Shown: in pieces, positions 8,100-14,915 of the stretch
How positions within the stretch are numbered: position 1 is the first letter of the stretch
How the letters are laid out: each line of letters opens with the position of its first letter
Assembly (NCBI GenBank): GCA_031267995.1
Contig: JAIRXZ010000025.1
Span: forward strand, 1-18,325
From: Odoribacteraceae bacterium
GTDB taxonomy: Bacteria; Bacteroidota; Bacteroidia; Bacteroidales; Marinifilaceae
Reading direction: 5' to 3'
Length of the DNA: 18,325 nt
Notes under the pieces: generated by a model
Told to the model about the DNA's origin: nothing
The model's input: only the letters and a program-made list of their open reading frames with translations
Databases searched by the model: none
Made by a program: the position numbers and the translations under genes

Positions 8100-8482
8100 A
8101 CATGACAATTTGTCCGTTTTCACGCGGCGAAATGCCATAAAAAACGCGCAATTGTTAGCCGTCAGCCGTCGGCGCATTATCGTGGCGCGCAATTGTTAGC
8201 CGACGGCCGTCGGCACGCTGTCTGGCTGACCAATTGTCCGAATCCGCTCGTCGGCGGGGTATCCGGCATGACCAATTGTCCGAATTTACCTGACGGGGTA
8301 CTGTCGGGCGTGCAAACGACCCGCCGACGGTCGACGGCAGGGTGTCGGGCAGGCAAACCACCGGCCAACGGCTGACGGCAGGGTGTCGGGTATGCAAACG
8401 ACCAGCCGACGGCTGATGGCATACTGCCGAGCGTGAAAACGACCAGCCAACGGCCGTCGGCAAGGTATCGCGGACGCGCCGA
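8100..8482. repeat. Tandem array with a period of about 41 bp between the sigma factor promoter and tRNA-Lys
   Basis: About nine degenerate units are marked by CAATTGT or its variant CAAACGAC at roughly 8106, 8149, 8190, 8231, 8273, 8313, 8354, 8395 and 8435, giving steps of 40-43. Most units also hold a GCCGACGG/CCGTCGGC-type dyad; the copy at 8199-8214 is a perfect 16-bp palindrome. With its flanks it fills the gene-free stretch 7877-8695. The unit is not a multiple of three, and frames through it do not look like protein. Bases 8040-8100 and 8483-8528 show nothing I recognise. Confidence 0.85.
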
Positions 8483-8528
8483 CCTATGTCGTGGAGATGT
8501 GGCGACGAGGGAGCGATCGTCATCGCGC

Positions 8529-8553
8529 AAAAAAAATCCTTCGCGATGAAGGA
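8529..8553 (-). terminator. Terminator downstream of tRNA-Lys
   Basis: On the minus strand, TCCTTC-atcgc-GAAGGA is followed directly by eight T (8536 to 8529). It lies about 145 bases past the tRNA 3' end and is the likely end of that transcript. It separates the tRNA from the 41-bp array. Confidence 0.75.
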
Positions 8554-8695
8554 CTTCGGTTTTTCCGGCAGCAGGCGGTGGGTGGGGGTCTCGGTGGTCT
8601 TCTCGACCTTTCGCCCTTGTCGGGCGATCGCGGCCATCCTCGCACCCTCGCGCCCCCGGTAGGCGGCTGTCGGTGATGACGATAGCAAAGGGAAG

Positions 8696-8768
8696 TGATC
8701 CGTCTGGGACTTGAACCCAGGGCCCCAACATTAAAAGTGTTGTGCTCTACCAGCTGAGCTAACGGATC
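8696..8768 (-). tRNA. tRNA-Lys (anticodon TTT)
   Basis: A full cloverleaf reads on the minus strand. The acceptor arms are GATCCGT (from 8768) and ACGGATC. The D arm is AGCTCAGCTGGTAGAGC. The anticodon stem CAACA/TGTTG holds the loop CTTTTAA, which places TTT at 34-36. The T arm is CTGGG-TTCAAGT-CCCAG. The discriminator base is A, and CCA is not encoded, so it must be added after transcription. Length is 73 bases. Confidence 0.97.
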
Positions 8769-8795
8769 GGGAGGTTATCCTCGTTTTAGCGGCTG

Positions 8796-8827
8796 CAAAT
8801 GTATCGCTTTTCGGGAGAACTGCAAAA
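8796..8827 (-). promoter_or_regulatory. tRNA-Lys promoter
   Basis: On the minus strand, TTTTG (8827 to 8823), exactly 19 bases, then TACATTTG (8803 to 8796) form a textbook Bacteroidetes primary sigma promoter. It lies about 28 bases ahead of the mature tRNA 5' end. Confidence 0.85.
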
Positions 8828-8894
8828 TTATTGTCGATTATTTTGCGCGGTCGCTGGCGGAATAGCCGCCGGGGAGGCGGAATTAGCGATTTCG

Positions 8895-8926
8895 TTTGGT
8901 TATCCCGCGTAATAGTTCTACTTTAG
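8895..8926 (+). promoter_or_regulatory. Probable promoter of the S41 peptidase operon
   Basis: TTTG at 8895-8898, 20 bases, then TACTTTAG at 8919-8926 gives one mismatch to TAnnTTTG. The transcript would start near 8933, leaving only about a dozen bases before the ATG at 8946, so the mRNA would be nearly leaderless. Confidence 0.6.
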
Positions 8927-8945
8927 TCCGCGATTTTAAAGTTGT

Positions 8946-10331
8946 ATGAGCATGACGAAATTTCATCCCTTTTTGTTGGGCGCGTGCCTCCTCGCGTCCC
9001 TCGTTTCGTGCGAGAAAGAGAAATCCGGGGGGAGCGACCGGTTCCGCGTGAATGCGTTTATCAGCGCGACAATGAGCGACTTCTACCTGTGGAACGATCA
9101 GGTGGCGGCGGGACGTCCCGACGGGTCGACCGACCCCGTGGCGTTCTTCAACTCGCTGCTGTACACGGGCGACGCGTGGTCGTACATCACGGCGGACAAG
9201 GAGGCCTTCATGGAGGAGGAGATCACGCAGACGGGGGAGAGCTTCGGCTACGACCTCGCGTTCGCGGAGTTGGGGGATGGCACCCTGGCGGCCGTGGTCA
9301 GGTACGCGTACCCCGGATCGCCGGCGGCGGCGGTGCTGGAACGGGGGGATTTGATCCTGAAACGGGACGGGCAGGCGATCACGCGGGAGAATGCCGAGGG
9401 CTTTTTCGGGAAGGGAACCACGCGCCTGACGCTGGGAACACTCGCCGGGACGACGGTGACGACGGGCGAAACGGTGACGTTGACTTCCAAGCGGGTAGAC
9501 AGGGATCCGGCGATATTTCACACCGTCATCAACCGCGGCGCGCGCAAAATCGGGTACCTCGTGTACACCGGCTTCGTGAGCAACTTCCGCCAGTCGCTGA
9601 TCGATATCCTCGCGGGGTTCAAGGGGAGCGGGATTACCGATTTGGTGCTGGATCTCAGGTATAATCCCGGCGGCGAGGTGGAGATGGCCAGGCTGTTGTG
9701 CAGCGCGATAGTGCCGGAACACTTCGCCAACACGGACAACGTGCTGGTGACTCACCGCTGGAACGCGGCGCGACAGGCGGAGATAGAGGAGGGCATGCGC
9801 GTGAGGCCGGCGTATTATAAGGACTACTATGCCACCACGTTCCAGGAGGTGACATGCAACCTCGCCCTGCCCGCCGAGCGGGTGTTCGTGCTGACAACCC
9901 CGTCGTCGGCCTCCGCCTCGGAGCTGCTGATCGTGGGACTGGAGCCGTACATGGAGGTGATCCAAATCGGGGGCGCCACGCATGGCAAGTACACGGCCAT
10001 GTACACGTTTTCGCCGGAGGACGATCCCGCTATCGCCAACTGGATGATCCTGCCGGTGGTGTTCAAGTACGTGAACAAGAACGGTCGCACCGATTTCAAG
10101 GACGGCCTGACGCCCGCGCACGAGCTGACGGAGAGCCTCCCGCTGCTCCCGTTCGGGGACGAGGCCGAGCCGTTCCTGGCAAAGGCGCTGTCGCTGATCA
10201 CGAATGACGAGACGCCGGAATCTACTGAATCAGCGCCAACAACGCGCTGGATTTCAATCCCCGCGAAGGGCGCGCACGACGGATTCCTGCTCCACCGACC
10301 GCCCGCCGACGGGGGGATGCCCCGCCATTGA
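8946..10331 (+). CDS. S41-family (C-terminal processing) peptidase lipoprotein
   Basis: This is a serine peptidase of the CtpA/Prc family, predicted as a surface or periplasmic lipoprotein. A signal peptide ends in the lipobox LVSC, making Cys22 the lipidated residue (Cys20 if the second ATG at 8952 is used). An S41 N-terminal helical domain with MSDFYLWND covers about 35-95. A PDZ-like domain follows (about 96-180; AYPGSPAAAVLERGDLILKRDG). The catalytic domain begins near 200 with LDLRYNPGGE (235-244). By alignment with Prc, the Ser-Lys dyad is Ser323 in SASASE and Lys348 in GGATHGK, spaced 25 apart as in Prc. The last 40 residues are low-complexity and probably unconserved. It starts a plus-strand run with the HhH gene 7 bases downstream. 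Substrates are unknown. Confidence 0.92.
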   Translation: MSMTKFHPFLLGACLLASLVSCEKEKSGGSDRFRVNAFISATMSDFYLWNDQVAAGRPDGSTDPVAFFNSLLYTGDAWSYITADKEAFMEEEITQTGESFGYDLAFAELGDGTLAAVVRYAYPGSPAAAVLERGDLILKRDGQAITRENAEGFFGKGTTRLTLGTLAGTTVTTGETVTLTSKRVDRDPAIFHTVINRGARKIGYLVYTGFVSNFRQSLIDILAGFKGSGITDLVLDLRYNPGGEVEMARLLCSAIVPEHFANTDNVLVTHRWNAARQAEIEEGMRVRPAYYKDYYATTFQEVTCNLALPAERVFVLTTPSSASASELLIVGLEPYMEVIQIGGATHGKYTAMYTFSPEDDPAIANWMILPVVFKYVNKNGRTDFKDGLTPAHELTESLPLLPFGDEAEPFLAKALSLITNDETPESTESAPTTRWISIPAKGAHDGFLLHRPPADGGMPRH

Positions 10332-10338
10332 CGCCGCC

Positions 10339-10932
10339 ATGCGCGTGATCACTCCGGAGCGGCGAGGGATGATGGCGCTGTGCGTCGTCATCGCGGTTTC
10401 ATTCTATTACAGGGTGGCCAAGGCCGGCCTGGGGGAGGAGTTTTTCCTGCTTCCGGTGCCGGTGTACGCGGCCGCGGACACGCTGCTGCCGGCGGGGGAG
10501 GAGGCCGGCCGGGTGGTTCGCGTACAGCGTCGTTCGCCCCCGCCGCCCGTCGAGCTGAACGGCGCCGACAGCGTGGCGCTGGTGAAGATCAGGGGCATTG
10601 GTCCTTACTACGCCTCCCGCATCCTGCGCTACCGGGAGCAGCTGGGCGGGTTCCACGACGTGCAACAACTGAAGGAGTTGCGGATGACGTACCTGGATAT
10701 CGACACGCTCCTCCCCCACTTCACGGTAGACCCCGCGCGCGTCCGCAAGCGGGCGATGGACACGATGAGCTTCGCCTCGCTGCTGCGCCACCCCTACCTG
10801 GAGTACGAGGACGTGGCGCTGATATTCAATGCCAAGCGAGCGGCCGGCGACTCCCTCTCCCTCGCCATGCTGGAGGAGAAACGGGTGCTCGTCCCCCGTA
10901 AATTGAAACGATTAAAACCTTATTTCTATTAA
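10339..10932 (+). CDS. Membrane-anchored helix-hairpin-helix (ComEA-like) protein
   Basis: This 197-residue protein has an N-terminal membrane segment (about 11-24, MMALCVVIAVSFYY), a Pro-rich stretch (RRSPPPP) and a helix-hairpin-helix module VELNGADSVALVKIRGIGPYYASRILRYRE-like at 71-100, in which IRGIGPYYA is the hairpin. A second, weaker HhH-like segment lies near 143-166 (SFASLLRHPYLEYEDVALI). Such proteins are widespread in Bacteroidetes and resemble ComEA, a DNA-binding competence protein, but their role is not established. I place the start at 10339, 7 bases after the S41 stop. The frame extends back to 10204 inside the peptidase gene, but that segment is unlike the family and would put the membrane segment in mid-protein. 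Confidence 0.82.
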   Translation: MRVITPERRGMMALCVVIAVSFYYRVAKAGLGEEFFLLPVPVYAAADTLLPAGEEAGRVVRVQRRSPPPPVELNGADSVALVKIRGIGPYYASRILRYREQLGGFHDVQQLKELRMTYLDIDTLLPHFTVDPARVRKRAMDTMSFASLLRHPYLEYEDVALIFNAKRAAGDSLSLAMLEEKRVLVPRKLKRLKPYFY

Positions 10933-10969
10933 ATAACACCCCGCGAAAACGGGAACAAAACGCTGCATC

Positions 10970-13450
10970 ATGAAAAAATTTATCATCATCACGCTATCCG
11001 TCATCGTGCTGTTGCTGGGCACGCTGGTGGCTATTCCATTCTTTTTCAAGGACGACATCCTTCGCCTGATCGAACGGCAATCCTCCAAGTATATCCAGGG
11101 GGAGCTGGCCATCGCGGACGTGGACATCGGCATGTTCAGGCACTTCCCCAACCTCAGCGTCACCCTCACGGACGTGAAACTCACCGGGGCGGGCAACGCG
11201 AAGGACGACACGCTGGCGTTTGTCCCCCGCTTCGAGGCCTCCGTCAACCTGCGGTCGCTCATCGCCGGTAAGGAGGTCATCGTCAACCGCGTACTGCTGC
11301 GGGACGCCCGCCTCTCCCTCCTGCTGGACAAGGACGGGGCGGCCAACTGGGATATCCTCGTGCCGAGCGATACCGACACGCCCGCGCCGGAAGAGGGCAA
11401 GGTGGACGAGGGGCCGGCCGTGCGCCTGAACAGCGTGGTGGTGGAAAACCTCTCCGTCGGCTACCGCGACGAGCCGGGGGCGCTCTTTGCCGGCGTCAAA
11501 AGCCTGTCGCTGACGCTGCGGGGGAACTTCTCGGAGAGCAACACGCTGCTGGCCTTCGACCTCGGCCTGAAGGGCGCGAGCGTGCAACAGGCGGGCACCA
11601 CGTGGCTGAACAACATCAATCTCGACTGCCGGACGGAGATCGGGGCGGATTTCCAGGCCATGTCGTTTGACGTCAAGCGGGGCGAAATATCCCTGAACGA
11701 CCTGAAGCTTGTCCTCGCCGGCAGCGTCGCCATCGCCGAGGATCACTACGGCCTGGATCTGTCGCTGGACGCGCCCGATACCCGCTTCGAGAGCCTGCTG
11801 GCGCTGCTGCCCAAGGAGTACCGGCACCTCCTCGATGGCCTCGAAACCACCGGCGAGTTCCGCCTCCACGCGGCGGCAAAGGGCGAACTGCGCGCGGAGC
11901 ATCTCCCCGCCATCGACCTTACCTTCGGCATCGCCAACGCTACCCTCAAATACAAGGGGCTGCCCGAAACGGTGGAGGCCATCAACCTCGCCCTGCGCGT
12001 TACCAACCCCGGCGGCAGCGTCGACGGCACCGTGGTCGACCTGGAGAAGCTGGCGTTCAACGTGGCAAGCAATCCGTTCGAGCTGAAGATGACCGTCGCG
12101 AATCCCTCCGACCCCCATTTCAAAGGCGCCGCCAAGGGCGTCATCCACTTCGAGAGCCTGAAACGGGCGCTGCCGCTGCAGCAGGTGAGCATCGGGGGGA
12201 CGCTCGCGGCCGACCTCGCCATTGACGGCCACTACAAGCACATCGTCCAGGAGCAGTACGAGAAGATCGCCGCCAGCGGACACCTCTCCCTCAAGGAGAT
12301 ATTCTTCAAAAACGACGCCCTCCCCGGCGGCCTCTCCATCCCCTCCGGCGACCTCAAGGTGGCGCCCGCGCGGCTGGATCTCTCCAACTTGCTGGTGAAA
12401 ATCGGCGCCTCGGACTTGAAATTGGAGGGGTATATCGCCAATTATCTCCCCTACATCCTCCGCGGGGGGACGCTGAAGGGCGACTTCTCGCTGGCTTCTT
12501 CCCTCCTGAACGTCAGCGAACTCATGGGCAACATGCCCGCCGACAGCACCGTCGCCACCGCCGCGCCCGCCGCCCCCGTGGAGGTGATCAAGGTGCCCGA
12601 AAACCTGCAATTGTCCCTGAATGCCCGCGTGAACACGCTGATCTTCGACGGGCTGACCGTCAAGAATATCAACGGCAGCGCGCGGGTGAACGGCGGGGTG
12701 GCCGACCTCAAAAACCTGGGCATGGAGCTGCTGGACGGGAAGATTACACTCAACGGGGCGTACAGCACGGCGAAGGCCAACGAGCCGTCGGTGGATTTTG
12801 ACATTCGCGCCGAGGGGATTGACCTCCACGAGGGTTACGAGAGTTTCTCTTTCATCCGGGAGACGATGCCTATCGCCCTGAATTGCCAGGGGAAGGTCTC
12901 CGTCGACACGCGTTTCGCCGCCGTGCTCGACCGCGAGATGCAGCCCGTTATCAACACCATCAACGGTCGGGGCACCCTCTCCGCGTCGGGCATCCTGCTG
13001 GACGAAAATCCCACGCTCAACGGCATCGCCTCCCTGTTTAATAACGCGGAGATGAGCCGACTGAGCGTCTCTAACCTCAAGATCGACTTTAACGTCGAAC
13101 GGGGGAACATCACCATCGAGCCGTTTACCACCAAGTTTGCCGGCCAGGTGATGACGATGTACGGGTCGCAAAGCGCCACCGGGGAGATGAATTACACGGT
13201 CTCCGTCAACGTCGTCCGCGAACGTTTCGGCAAGGAGATCGAGAAGGTGCTGGCGCCCATCCCCGGATCGGCCAACATCAAGGACGTGGACATCGACGTG
13301 AAGATTGGCGGGACGCTCGCGAAACCCATCATCACCCCCGACTTCACCAAGGTGCTGAAGTCGGTGGAGAAGGCCGCTACCGATCAGGTAAAGAAGAAGG
13401 TGCAAAGCGAGGTGGAGAAGGGACTGGGAAAATTATTCAAGAAGAAATAG
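10970..13450 (+). CDS. AsmA-family envelope protein
   Basis: This large protein (826 residues) has an N-terminal membrane segment (about 4-26, IIITLSVIVLLLGTLVAIPFFF). A long beta-rich body follows, with the AsmA opening IQGELAIADVDIGMFRHFPNLSV. Family members sit in the inner membrane and reach into the periplasm, and are implicated in outer-membrane assembly or phospholipid transport. The C-terminal part carries the conserved AsmA end (about 640-790), with MTMYGSQSATGEMNYTVSVNV, followed by VDIDVKIGGTLAKPIITPD and a Lys-rich tail. A short Ala/Pro/Val linker lies near 530. It starts 37 bases after the HhH gene with no clear promoter between, so it is probably cotranscribed with the two upstream genes. 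A good terminator follows. Confidence 0.88.
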   Translation: MKKFIIITLSVIVLLLGTLVAIPFFFKDDILRLIERQSSKYIQGELAIADVDIGMFRHFPNLSVTLTDVKLTGAGNAKDDTLAFVPRFEASVNLRSLIAGKEVIVNRVLLRDARLSLLLDKDGAANWDILVPSDTDTPAPEEGKVDEGPAVRLNSVVVENLSVGYRDEPGALFAGVKSLSLTLRGNFSESNTLLAFDLGLKGASVQQAGTTWLNNINLDCRTEIGADFQAMSFDVKRGEISLNDLKLVLAGSVAIAEDHYGLDLSLDAPDTRFESLLALLPKEYRHLLDGLETTGEFRLHAAAKGELRAEHLPAIDLTFGIANATLKYKGLPETVEAINLALRVTNPGGSVDGTVVDLEKLAFNVASNPFELKMTVANPSDPHFKGAAKGVIHFESLKRALPLQQVSIGGTLAADLAIDGHYKHIVQEQYEKIAASGHLSLKEIFFKNDALPGGLSIPSGDLKVAPARLDLSNLLVKIGASDLKLEGYIANYLPYILRGGTLKGDFSLASSLLNVSELMGNMPADSTVATAAPAAPVEVIKVPENLQLSLNARVNTLIFDGLTVKNINGSARVNGGVADLKNLGMELLDGKITLNGAYSTAKANEPSVDFDIRAEGIDLHEGYESFSFIRETMPIALNCQGKVSVDTRFAAVLDREMQPVINTINGRGTLSASGILLDENPTLNGIASLFNNAEMSRLSVSNLKIDFNVERGNITIEPFTTKFAGQVMTMYGSQSATGEMNYTVSVNVVRERFGKEIEKVLAPIPGSANIKDVDIDVKIGGTLAKPIITPDFTKVLKSVEKAATDQVKKKVQSEVEKGLGKLFKKK

Positions 13451-13462
13451 GCTGCCACGCGA

Positions 13463-13494
13463 GGCCGATCGGTATCCCGGTCGGCCTTTTTTTT
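13463..13494 (+). terminator. Terminator of the S41-HhH-AsmA unit
   Basis: GGCCGATCGG (13463-13472), the loop tatc and CCGGTCGGCC (13477-13486) form a 10-bp stem with one G-U pair. Eight T follow directly. It lies 12 bases past the asmA stop. Confidence 0.9.
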
Positions 13495-13561
13495 GTTTGT
13501 CGCCGGCCAATCCGCCCGCGCCCCGTGGCTACACGGTGTCGTAGCATGTGCCGCGTTCAAC

Positions 13562-14040
13562 ATGAAGCGTCCGCAACGCTGGGAAAGCATGAGACATGAT
13601 TGTTTCATGCTTTCCTAATATTGGGAGAGGATAAAAAAGATTGTATGATTCTTTCCCAACATGCGGAAAGCGTAAAATCGTGTCAATAATCGTGTCACCC
13701 ACGTTGTGAAGATGTAAATATTTCCGAAAAATGTTTCTCCCAACTTTGGGAAAGCGTCAAACAGTGTTGTATCACACTTTCCCAACATTGGGAAAGCGTC
13801 ATACAGTATTGTTTCATACTTTCCCAACGTTGGGAAAGCGTCAAACAGTCTTGTATCATGTTTTCCCAGCATTGGGAAAGCGTCAAACAGTGTTGTTTCA
13901 TACTTTCCCAACGTTGGGAAAGTGCAAAACAAGGTTGTTTCATGGTTTCCCAACGTTGGGAAAGTACAAAACAAGATTGTTTCATGGTTTCCAAATATTG
14001 GGAAAGTGCAAAACAGGGTTATATGTAGGTTTCCCCATGA
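13562..14040. repeat. 42-bp palindromic tandem array (about 11 units)
   Basis: The motif GGGAAAG recurs with starts at about 13581, 13623, 13664, 13706, 13748, 13790, 13832, 13874, 13916, 13958 and 14000. All intervals are 42 except one of 41. Each well-kept unit is centred on a 20-bp palindrome, CTTTCCCAACGTTGGGAAAG, perfect at 13819-13838 and 13903-13922 and nearly so at 13777-13796. The 22 bases between palindromes (such as CGTCAAACAGTGTTGTTTCA) are also conserved and hold a weaker dyad, AAACA-gtgt-TGTTT. The left units (before about 13740) are more decayed. Because 42 is a multiple of three, several frames stay open, but they give only 14-residue repeats and do not look like real protein. 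Confidence 0.93.
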
Positions 14041-14068
14041 TAAGAAAACCACCTTGGGAATACGTAAA

Positions 14069-14090
14069 GGGCGCACCTATGTGTGCGCCC
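14069..14090. repeat. GGGCGCAC hairpin, copy 1
   Basis: GGGCGCAC-ctatgt-GTGCGCCC is an 8-bp perfect stem followed by CTACA. The same stem with a different loop recurs at 14276-14297. It is a short REP-like element in a gene-free region. Confidence 0.75.
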
Positions 14091-14121
14091 CTACAATTTG
14101 TCGGTATTATCGTCGGGTGAT

Positions 14122-14281
14122 GTAGGGGCGCCCCTCGCGGGTGTCCGGAGACGGGGCGCATGATGTTGTTACGACGAGTTTTTTTATCCACACTGTAGAG
14201 ACGTAGCGTGCTACGTCTCCCAATAGGGTTTTCCGGGACTTGAGACGTAGCACGCTACGTCTCTACGCAAAAGGTGGGCGC
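14122..14281. repeat. 160-bp repeated cassette with nested inverted repeats, copy 1
   Basis: This segment, beginning GTAGGGGCGCCCCTCGCGGG, recurs at 14481-14642 with only scattered differences. Inside it, a 25-base arm at 14195-14219 is the exact reverse complement of 14242-14266 across a 22-base spacer. Each arm is itself nearly palindromic (GAGACGTAGC-gt-GCTACGTCTC), so it can fold as one long hairpin or two small ones. No coding sequence is visible. Confidence 0.9.
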
Positions 14282-14297
14282 ACACGGAGGTGCGCCC
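14276..14297. repeat. GGGCGCAC hairpin, copy 2
   Basis: GGGCGCAC-acggag-GTGCGCCC has the same 8-bp stem as 14069-14090 with an unrelated loop, and is followed by CTACAG. It overlaps the end of the 160-bp cassette. Confidence 0.72.
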
Positions 14298-14324
14298 CTA
14301 CAGCATACTCCAATAACCGTTACG

Positions 14325-14347
14325 GTGGCTGAGCCTGTCGAAGCCAC
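14325..14347. repeat. GTGGCT...AGCCAC hairpin
   Basis: GTGGCT (14325-14330) and AGCCAC (14342-14347) flank GAGCCTGTCGA. Elements containing TGAGCCTGTCGAAGCC are familiar intergenic repeats in many environmental Bacteroidota genomes; that statement is from memory. No gene is associated. Confidence 0.6.
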
Positions 14348-14374
14348 AAACAACAAAAGCCAACAATCGTGACC

Positions 14375-14470
14375 CCGGTGCTGGTGCGGACTTGCAGTCC
14401 GCGCCAACGAAAGAGCATCTTTTCCGGTGGAGGCACGGGCTACAAGCCCGCGCTAGCGAAAGACATTGTC
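14375..14470. repeat. Two tandem hairpin units with compensatory stems
   Basis: Two units, starting at CCGGTG at 14375 and 14424, share a frame ending in CGAAAGA. Unit 1 holds GCGGAC-ttgca-GTCCGC (14386-14402). Unit 2 holds CGGGC-tacaa-GCCCG (14436-14450). The stem sequences differ on both sides while pairing is kept. Confidence 0.7.
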
Positions 14471-14480
14471 CGGCAAATCC

Positions 14481-14642
14481 GTAGGGGCGCCCCTCGCGGG
14501 CGTCCGGAGACGGGGTGCGTGATGTTGTTACGACGAGGTTTTTTAATCCATACTGTAGAGACGTAGCGTGCTACGTCTCCCAATAAGGTTTTCCGGGACT
14601 TGAGACGTAGCACGCTACGTCTCTACACAGAGAGGTGGGCGC
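14481..14642. repeat. 160-bp repeated cassette with nested inverted repeats, copy 2
   Basis: This is the second copy of the element at 14122-14281, offset by 359-360 bases in direct orientation. Its inverted arms are at 14555-14579 and 14602-14626 and are again exact reverse complements. Differences from copy 1 fall mainly in the spacer and flanks. Another hairpin follows at once, CCCCGGT-gtgttt-ACCGGGG at 14655-14674. Confidence 0.9.
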
Positions 14643-14728
14643 CCGCCCCGGGCGCCCCGGTGTGTTTACCGGGGGTATCATCGGGGTTCACACGCGGGAA
14701 ATGGCGCACCCGGAGGCGCGCCCATACG

Positions 14729-14915
14729 TTCATCAGGGTTATCGTCGGGTGATGTAGGGGCGTGCCATCAATCTCCGCCCGCGTCATCAAAAATATCATC
14801 GGGGTGCACCATCAATCACCGGGCATGCCATCAATCATCGCCCGCGTCATCAAAAATATCATCGGGGCGCGTCATCAATCATCGCGCGTATCATCAGGAA
14901 CATCATCGGGTGGGA
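14729..14915. repeat. 63-bp CATCA-rich repeat running into the miaA 3' end
   Basis: The segment 14764-14806 recurs at 14827-14869 (offset 63) with very few mismatches, and a partial third copy covers 14890-14910. Related CATCA and ATCGTCGGG pieces lie at 14729-14750. Read on the minus strand, the right end encodes the last residues of MiaA (DDVPDDTRDD), so the repeat crosses the stop codon at 14875. Confidence 0.8.

Noticed and set aside
8100..8482. CRISPR or coding repeat
   Set aside because: No unique spacers, degenerate units, and a 41-bp step that breaks every reading frame.
8155..8731. Minus-strand frames of 177 and 184 codons across the 41-bp array and terminator
   Set aside because: They run through degenerate repeats, a terminator and part of the tRNA, and show no protein-like features.
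10204..10338. Longer N-terminus for the HhH protein inside the S41 gene
   Set aside because: It would overlap 128 bases of the peptidase gene and precede a normal membrane-anchor start; the ATG at 10339 fits the spacing and the family.
10994..13405. 803-codon open frame on the minus strand
   Set aside because: It is antisense to the AsmA gene over its full length, His/Asp/Gly/Val-rich and without domain features; a codon-bias shadow.
13562..14040. CRISPR array with 20-bp palindromic repeats and 22-bp spacers
   Set aside because: The intervals are similar to each other and not unique, the repeats vary, and no cas gene is nearby.
13615..14120. Possible repeat proteins with 14-residue units (minus 13615-14076 and 13695-13994, plus 13731-14120)
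   Set aside because: Three overlapping frames on both strands stay open only because 42 is a multiple of three and the unit lacks stops. The dyads and equal conservation of all positions fit DNA or RNA structure better than protein.
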